DNA from: Porphyridium purpureum
Lineage: Eukaryota; Rhodophyta; Bangiophyceae; Porphyridiales; Porphyridiaceae
DNA: 64,000 bases
Direction: 5' to 3'
NCBI GenBank assembly: GCA_008690995.1
Contig: VRMN01000001.1
Span: 1,240,001-1,304,000, forward strand
Shown here: one piece after another, positions 58,949 to 64,000 of the stretch
Layout: every line of letters starts with the position of its first letter
Position numbering within the stretch: the first letter of the stretch is position 1
Made by a program: the position numbers and the translations under genes
The notes under the pieces: model-generated
The model's database searches: none
What the model was told of the DNA's origin: nothing
The model's input: the letters and a program-made list of their open reading frames with translations, nothing else

Positions 58949-59614
58949 ATGGAGGAAACGGAAGGAAGAATGGATACAGAAAACACGCACGATGGTTTGA
59001 ACAAGCTTCGTACTGACATCTGGGACGATCTCTTCGAGGTTACCAACGGCATCGACATGAGCGAGGTCGAGGCCTTTTGGAAGACAGAGGTACAAGTCAA
59101 CGCAGAGTTTGGTCGAGTCACACAGAAGGACGCGTCACTACCGTCTACCCTCCTGCAGAAAGGTCTCTCGGAGATGAGCTCGTCACCCCCCGCGAGCCCG
59201 ATGGTGCCGGCACCACCAATGCCAGCTCCTCACAATATATCGCAGGTGCTGCCCAAAGACGGACATCTTGACACTGTATCACTGACGCCCTCAATGGCAA
59301 CACCTCTTCATGTAGCATCCCCGGGGCTGCAGAAGAAGTCAAAGGCTCGACGCAAGTCACCGGGCGCTCAAGCCTGCTCCAAAAAGGCCGACAAGCCACG
59401 GGACACGACAAACAGCTTTGTTCAACTGCGGCTGGCCCCTCGATCGGACCGGCAGCCAAACTATGCCGACCGTAACGTGTACAAGCCGCAACCTTTGCAC
59501 GATGAAATTGATGAGCAAGAGAGCGCACAGTACAGCAAGCGCGTATTTGAGAACTGGAAGCAGCAGCTGCGCGACTTTGCCAAGATGAAGTACAATATCG
59601 ATCTTCAGCTGTGA
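58949..59614 (+). CDS. duplicated lineage-specific protein, copy 1 (unknown function)
   Basis: 221 residues. The N-terminus is a charged helix (LNKLRTDIWDDLFEV) followed by VEAFWKTEVQVNAEFGRV. Residues of about 75-150 are a Ser/Pro region (SSSPPASPMVPAPPMPAP) and a basic patch (KKSKARRKSP), probably disordered. The end is a helix, YSKRVFENWKQQLRDFAKM. There is no TM, signal or catalytic motif. The pattern of two conserved ends and a basic, SP-rich middle suggests a nuclear or scaffold protein regulated by proline-directed kinases (inference). It is nearly identical to the copy at 63119 except for the first 20 or so residues. The ATG at 58949 is used; the frame is open upstream but has no ATG. 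Confidence 0.75.
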   Translation: MEETEGRMDTENTHDGLNKLRTDIWDDLFEVTNGIDMSEVEAFWKTEVQVNAEFGRVTQKDASLPSTLLQKGLSEMSSSPPASPMVPAPPMPAPHNISQVLPKDGHLDTVSLTPSMATPLHVASPGLQKKSKARRKSPGAQACSKKADKPRDTTNSFVQLRLAPRSDRQPNYADRNVYKPQPLHDEIDEQESAQYSKRVFENWKQQLRDFAKMKYNIDLQL

Positions 59615-59950
59615 CAGGCCATTTGTGTCAAAGCCGCAAAAGATCTCACGCTTTGCGATCGTCTGAATTCGGCTGCGCAATCACATCGGCCAGAAGCTCC
59701 TTCAGTCATTGCTTCCTAAGCAGAGCGCTCCAAAACCGTGCTTCTTAGGGGGAAAAAAAGTGAATCCATTCTATTGCTTCGGACCTCGGCGCTCGTGAAA
59801 ATATCTCAGTTCACCCCGTTTCGCTCAATCGTGCGTTTGGCGTGCTTGCCTCCTTCGAGCCCTCTTCCCACCAACAGTATCCTGGACGTTGCAACGACTC
59901 GATTCGGATGACTCGAGCTGTGTAAATAGCTACCGCGTGCCAGCTTCACG
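59615..59950. other. 3' flanking region between converging genes
   Basis: 336 bp between copy 1 and the nuclease stop codon. Its first 222 bp are repeated at the window end. Confidence 0.6.
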
Positions 59951-61339
59951 TCAAAGCGATGTCGGGACATACTCCACTTTGCCCGGTCGAGCTCCGCGCA
60001 CCCAACAGAGGACACCGCTGATCGGAAAGTGATCCGACGGATGCCACTCATTTGGCACAAACTCGCCGCGCTCGAAAATCGCCGCGCGTTCCGTCTGTGA
60101 CAGTGTGTCCGAGCACGAAATGGGCTGCAGGTGCGAGCTCACAAAAATATGGTCCAGGTTCTCTGCAAAAACGTCGGGTCTTACAATGTCTGGGGCACCG
60201 CACATTTCAAAGTCGTATCGCAAAGACCACAGCATGCCCGCCACCACCTCAGAGAAACAAAGCTCAATCAAGTCATCGGCAGAAATCGTAGTATCGATGA
60301 ATTTGTCGGACTCGCGCCCGGGACGAGTCGCTACAAGAGCATTGTAGGCACGCAGTATACCACCGCGCATATTGCCGTCGTTTACAAAGCGCACAAACGC
60401 CAGCAGCTGGTCGCTGGTCATGCGATCCCCGCCCCCCGTGTACTTCTCAAAAATGTGTCGCACGCACCGGCCAAACAGCGCCGACGGACCTTGGCTCTCT
60501 GCATCAATATAGACAGATTTCAAGTCGGGAGCTACGTACGTGGGCTGCACGCCAAACCAGTCCTCATAAATATCTGTCAGAGGTCCAAACGCGTGGTGCT
60601 TCTCCTTGGATGTGAGAGAGCCTTCCTGAAAGGGCTCTTGAAACTCGGGCGTGACGCAAGCTTCGCGTAAGAAGTGGCGCACTGCAGTATTTCCCGACGC
60701 GTTAAAGTCGCCCATGCAGCACAGCGCGAATTCTTCAAGCGCCAGCTCGTACTGGGTCATGTCCAGCTGGCTGCGCTCGTGCTTCTTCAGCGTCTGGGGA
60801 ACTTTATGCAGTTGTGCGATCATCTTCCTGGCCTCCTTCTCCGCCTGGCCAACCACGTCGGCGATCTGACGCAGTCTGGTCTGCGCATTCTCAACGCCGC
60901 TTCCGCCGGTCAAGTGGCAATTAGCCACGAACAAGTATGCGTTGGAGATGCGGTGCCTCAGTAACACCAAAAGCGTGCGGTCCTTGCACCGGGCCCCACA
61001 AAGTTCAAATTGATCCCTGCGCCAGAACGTGGCCGGCCGGAAGCGATGCTTGTTGTGCAGCACATGCTCGTACCCCGCGCTCGCCAAGAACGCAAAGTCG
61101 GCCTCGAATGTGGCGGCCGCCACTTCTTGCAGCGCGTAGATATCCGCGTCCAGCTCATGGATGCGCTTGCGTATCAGCTCATGCCGATGCTCCCACGTGC
61201 GAATCTCGCGCGGCGTCCTGGAGCCGTAGTACTTATTCACGAACCATGCCGGATTGTCCGTGGCCCCCGCCTGTCCGTTTGGCAACAGGACGTTCCAACT
61301 GCATACTTTCAGCGTCACGTCCTGCTTACCGGCTGCCAT
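59951..61339 (-). CDS. endonuclease/exonuclease/phosphatase-family nuclease (CCR4/Angel-like) with helical insertion
   Basis: 462 residues from the ATG at 61339 (MAAGKQDVTLKVCSWNVLL). EEP motifs in order: the Asn in SWNVLL, the Glu in YALQEVAAAT (about 62), FVANCHLTGG, the MGDFNASGN pair (about 208), LDHIFVSSH (about 400) and SDHFPISG (about 442). All residues needed for a metal-dependent phosphodiesterase are present. CCR4/Angel relatives remove poly(A) or act on 2',3'-cyclic phosphate RNA ends. Between the third and fourth motifs an extra 100-residue segment (about 265-370) contains FEKYTGGGDRMTSDQLLAFV, like a degenerate EF-hand. The frame stays open for another 230 codons upstream, but that part is antisense to the plus-strand gene and unlike protein. 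Confidence 0.85.
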   Translation of the reverse strand: MAAGKQDVTLKVCSWNVLLPNGQAGATDNPAWFVNKYYGSRTPREIRTWEHRHELIRKRIHELDADIYALQEVAAATFEADFAFLASAGYEHVLHNKHRFRPATFWRRDQFELCGARCKDRTLLVLLRHRISNAYLFVANCHLTGGSGVENAQTRLRQIADVVGQAEKEARKMIAQLHKVPQTLKKHERSQLDMTQYELALEEFALCCMGDFNASGNTAVRHFLREACVTPEFQEPFQEGSLTSKEKHHAFGPLTDIYEDWFGVQPTYVAPDLKSVYIDAESQGPSALFGRCVRHIFEKYTGGGDRMTSDQLLAFVRFVNDGNMRGGILRAYNALVATRPGRESDKFIDTTISADDLIELCFSEVVAGMLWSLRYDFEMCGAPDIVRPDVFAENLDHIFVSSHLQPISCSDTLSQTERAAIFERGEFVPNEWHPSDHFPISGVLCWVRGARPGKVEYVPTSL

Positions 61340-61502
61340 CGCCTGCGTTTCTGCACTGGCGCCAATCCGACTCGTCTTGTTCCGGCAGATCCTACTCCAG
61401 GGAAGTGGAGCAGAGCGACTTGTGCCCGCGCGGATTTTCCTTCTCCCTGCCGTCGCCGCTATCGCCGCCCCGGCCCGCCCGGCCGGAGCAACCGCACGTC
61501 TG

Positions 61503-62414
61503 ATGAACGCGCCGGGGCCCAAGGGAGCAAACAAAGGATGGAAAGCCCGCGCACGTGCTGCGGTCACCGCAACCGAAGACATGGAAATGCCCGAAGTCGT
61601 GCTTGTCGGCATCCGCGTCGACGAGCCGCGCGAAGAGTTTGCTCGAGTGGAGCTTCGACGCGCGCTGCTGCATGGATACAGCGCAAGCGACCTGAACGCC
61701 GCGGTTGCGTGGTTTGAGCCCGAGTCGCGTCGCGGCCAATTGATTCGAGGCACGAGCGATGCGTGGCACCGGCTGCTAGCGTTGGCAGGCAAGCAAGGGG
61801 GTGTGGTTGTGACGGCGCGTCTTGCGGCGGCATCGATAGAAGCGAAGAACGTGCCCGTCGCAGCCTCATTTGGGCCACGCGGCGAGAGCACGGACGTTGC
61901 ACAAATACTGAAGGAGGCTGCAAGACTAAGAGGCGCCCTCGAGTATGAGCGCAATGCTTGTGTACAGTCGCGTCTGTGCACGTGCCGCGTGCTACTGAGC
62001 AGAGAACACAGCCATCGGTATGCGAGCATGGCTCAGGCGCTCATCCATGTAACATGCGTGGCGGGACGTGCCACCAAGCCAGGAGTGAACTGTGCCGGAA
62101 TGACGCCGGAAAGGGCAGAGATGAGCTGTGTCTGCTCAGCATTCATTCCGATTGAAGAGAGCGTCAACAGTACTTACAACGCTTGTGCTAGAAAATACTG
62201 GTCTGTGTGGTCTTTAAACCTGCTCCACTTCTATCCAACCCGCTCCCTTCGTGTGCCTCGAAAAGACCCCTATCGGTCGGCGCGCGTTTCTACGGCGCAT
62301 CGGTGCCCCCACGTGCGCATAACCACCAGGTGGTTTACCAGAACGGGTTCTGTCGAGCAGGGTCACGATTGCACTGGACGAATCATTAAAACATCACATG
62401 TGAAGCAGGGTTGA
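61503..62414 (+). CDS. unknown protein, divergent from the nuclease; C-terminus uncertain
   Basis: The ATG at 61503 lies 163 bp from the nuclease ATG, head to head. The first 145 residues look like a real globular protein: MPEVVLVGIRVDEPREEFAR, HGYSASDLNAAVAWF, IRGTSDAWHRLLALAGKQGG and VAQILKEAARLRGALEYERN. After about residue 150 (near 61950) the frame turns Cys/Arg/His-rich and enters the diverged duplication flank, so the true protein may end earlier, for instance by splicing or after a sequence error. I do not recognise the family. Confidence 0.5.
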   Translation: MNAPGPKGANKGWKARARAAVTATEDMEMPEVVLVGIRVDEPREEFARVELRRALLHGYSASDLNAAVAWFEPESRRGQLIRGTSDAWHRLLALAGKQGGVVVTARLAAASIEAKNVPVAASFGPRGESTDVAQILKEAARLRGALEYERNACVQSRLCTCRVLLSREHSHRYASMAQALIHVTCVAGRATKPGVNCAGMTPERAEMSCVCSAFIPIEESVNSTYNACARKYWSVWSLNLLHFYPTRSLRVPRKDPYRSARVSTAHRCPHVRITTRWFTRTGSVEQGHDCTGRIIKTSHVKQG

Positions 62415-63118
62415 GGACCGCTTGGTCTTGGACAATCGATGGAGGAGCGAACAAAGAGGTGGTGGAGTCGCAGTTGACTCATGTCTCGACATTGGCGGAA
62501 TAGCACGCCCTTGAGAGCTTGAGTACCGGGACTGTCCCACTCTGGCGGCCGCGCGAGCGAGCGAGTGCAATTCTGAGCGTTATTTTCTCTCATAGCCTGC
62601 CATCGACACGCGACAAACACTGTAAGCGCGCGCTCGCCACTCAATTTTTCGCATTACTTTTGTCGACGTGGGTGCGTTGGCGCGTTCCACCGCCGCACGC
62701 CACGCAACCGCAGAGCACGGACATAGCGTATGGTGTTCTCCGCGCCCGCTGGCTTTGTGCGCCGGAGCGTGCTAATAGCCTATAGCTTTATTCAATTTGC
62801 TCTGGGCTCTCAACGAGAATCATGAGCGATCCTTGTTTCTGAGCAAATACCAGCTTAGGAAACGCGGTACTGCGAGGATTCCCGTGCTCCAGGCCTCAGA
62901 ATTCTTCGTACTCAGACTGGCGCTGGCGCCCTATCGGCTTCCTCGCATATTCACAACAGCGAAACAACCAGAGCGCAACGACTGGCCCAGCGCCAGCTCT
63001 CGATCACAGGACAAGCTCCCGGCTGCATAAGAAGAACTGCTTTCTTCGGACTCGTTGCTTCGGAGAGACCGAGGCACTGGCGCAGTGGGAGGAGACAGGG
63101 CAAAGGAAGTCAGAGGAA
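62415..63118. other. intergenic region in the diverged part of copy 2
   Basis: About 700 bp. Only partial similarity to 58,240-58,948; no other gene seen. The stretch from 63,006 is the near-identical leader of copy 2. Confidence 0.5.
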
Positions 63119-63778
63119 ATGGAAGGAAGAAGCGATATGGATCACACGCTCGACGATTTGAACAAGCTTCGTACAGAGATCTGGGACGATCTCTTCGAGG
63201 TTACCAACGGCGTCGACATGAGCGAGGTCGAGGCCTTTTGGAAGACAGAGGTACAAGTCAACGCAGAGTTTGGTCGAGTCACACAGAAGGACGCGTCACT
63301 GCCGTCTAACCTCCTGCAGAAAGGTCTCTCGGAGATGAGCTCGTCACCCCCCGCGAGCCCGATGGTGCCGGCACCACCAATGCCAGCACCTCCTCACAAT
63401 ATATCGCAGGTGCTGCCCAAAGACGGACATCTTGACACTGTATCACTGACGCCCTCAATGGCAACACCTCTTCATGTAGCATCCCCGGGGCTGCAGAAGA
63501 AGTCAAAGGCTCGACGCAAGTCACCGGGCGCTCAAGCCTGCTCCAAAAAGGCCGACAAGCCACGGGACACGACAAACAGCTTTGTTCAACTGCGGCTGGC
63601 CCCTCGATCGGACCGGCAGCCAAACTATGCCGACCGTAACGTGTACAAGCCGCAACCTTTGCACGATGAAATTGATGAGCAAGAGAGCGCACAGTACAGC
63701 AAGCGCGTATTTGAGAACTGGAAGCAGCAGCTGCGCGACTTTGCCAAGATGAAGTACAATATCGATCTTCAGCTGTGA
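63119..63778 (+). CDS. duplicated lineage-specific protein, copy 2 (unknown function)
   Basis: 219 residues. It differs from copy 1 mainly before LNKLRT (MEGRSDMDHTLDD against MEETEGRMDTENTHDG). Other differences are D/E, I/V and T/N substitutions, and one extra Pro in MPAPP. From there to the stop and beyond, the nucleotide sequence reads as the same. The ATG used by copy 1 is not present at the matching place (AAGTCAGAG instead of AAGATGGAG), so translation starts at the next ATG, 63119. Same domain description as copy 1: helical ends, Ser/Pro-rich basic middle. Confidence 0.75.
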   Translation: MEGRSDMDHTLDDLNKLRTEIWDDLFEVTNGVDMSEVEAFWKTEVQVNAEFGRVTQKDASLPSNLLQKGLSEMSSSPPASPMVPAPPMPAPPHNISQVLPKDGHLDTVSLTPSMATPLHVASPGLQKKSKARRKSPGAQACSKKADKPRDTTNSFVQLRLAPRSDRQPNYADRNVYKPQPLHDEIDEQESAQYSKRVFENWKQQLRDFAKMKYNIDLQL

Positions 63779-64000
63779 CAGGCCATTTGTGTCAAAGCCG
63801 CAAAAGATCTCACGCTTTGCGATCGTCTGAATTCGGCTGCGCAATCACATCGGCCAGAAGCTCCTTCAGTCATTGCTTCCTAAGCAGAGCGCTCCAAAAC
63901 CGTGCTTCTTAGGGGGGAAAAAAGTAAATCCATTCTATTGCTTCGGACCTCGGCGCTCGTGAAAATATCTCAGTTCACCCCGTTTCGCTCAATCGTGCGT

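Larger units (their letters stand above)
58050..59836. repeat. tandem segmental duplication, copy 1
   Basis: Pairs with 62,200-64,000. From about 58,846 to 59,836 it is almost identical to 63,006-64,000, including coding, 3' non-coding and silent positions, with about 520 bp read as identical after 59,226. Upstream of 58,846 the similarity is patchy but clear, for example the shared ATCGGTCGGCGC.CGTTTCTACGGCGC block near 58,110 and 62,273. The right end of copy 1 is at least 59,836, where copy 2 meets the window edge. Confidence 0.85.
62200..64000. repeat. tandem segmental duplication, copy 2 (runs off the right edge)
   Basis: Partner of the segment at 58,050-59,836, about 4.16 kb away, in the same orientation. 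The identity jumps from patchy to nearly complete at about 63,006. One 3-bp insertion adds a codon in the MPAPP tract. The copy continues beyond the window. Confidence 0.85.

Noticed and set aside
61340-62029. 230-codon upstream extension of the nuclease frame to an ATG at 62029
   Set aside because: It is antisense to the plus-strand gene starting at 61503 and has Ser/Arg/Ala composition without any motif; the EEP fold starts cleanly at the ATG at 61339.
1-64000. tRNA, rRNA, CRISPR or telomere sequences
   Set aside because: I looked for A/B-box patterns, rRNA-like blocks, spaced direct repeats and telomeric arrays and saw none that hold up; a covariance-model scan would be needed to be sure about tRNAs.

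Overview
This is a gene-dense piece of a eukaryotic nuclear genome, most likely from a unicellular red alga of the Porphyridium type (inference). Almost every recognisable gene is one uninterrupted reading frame, so introns are rare or absent. Many proteins carry alanine/arginine/serine-rich plastid-type leaders: glutamate-1-semialdehyde aminomutase, ClpR, threonyl-tRNA synthetase, a PDZ protein, a double GGFPGGE-repeat protein and a large OPR-like protein. The set also includes histones, a MAP kinase, THO subunit 1, RNase P p30 and mitochondrial MPP alpha. I recognise about 30 host genes. No rRNA gene, tRNA gene or CRISPR array was found.

Layout. Bases 1 to about 3,850 hold a Ty1/copia LTR retrotransposon on the minus strand, cut by the left edge. 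Next come a SAL1/HAL2-type nucleotidase, HemL, a degenerate hemerythrin-like protein, RPP30, an ACC-synthase-like aminotransferase and an acyltransferase (4-15 kb). A head-to-head H2A/H2B pair lies at 15.3-16.5 kb. At 17-26.7 kb are a secreted protein of unknown function, a Fes1/HspBP1 co-chaperone, a PDZ tail-anchored protein, a coiled-coil protein, urease accessory UreD, a UbiE-type methyltransferase and a MAP kinase. At 28-39 kb are a GT61-like glycosyltransferase, THOC1, ThrRS, a carotenoid cleavage dioxygenase, the GGFPGGE protein and isopentenyl-diphosphate isomerase. At 39-51 kb are a SLC35D-like nucleotide-sugar transporter head to head with a GT4 glycosyltransferase, the OPR-like protein, a SHAQKYF-type Myb, ClpR and an F-box/LRR protein. 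At 52-64 kb are a START-like protein, a mannitol dehydrogenase, MPP alpha, a CCR4/Angel-type nuclease with a divergently transcribed unknown gene, and two copies of a lineage-specific gene that flank that pair.

Working together. Neighbours are mostly unrelated housekeeping genes, as usual for a eukaryote. Exceptions are the histone pair, which shares a promoter with a 14-bp CCAAT dyad, and the transporter/GT4 pair, which may both serve polysaccharide synthesis. Many, but not all, genes have a GTACAGT motif within about 65-230 bp upstream of the start codon, sometimes two or three times. The histone pair instead has TATA and CCAAT boxes. This motif and the duplicated gene, which looks recently gene-converted, are the most interesting signals.
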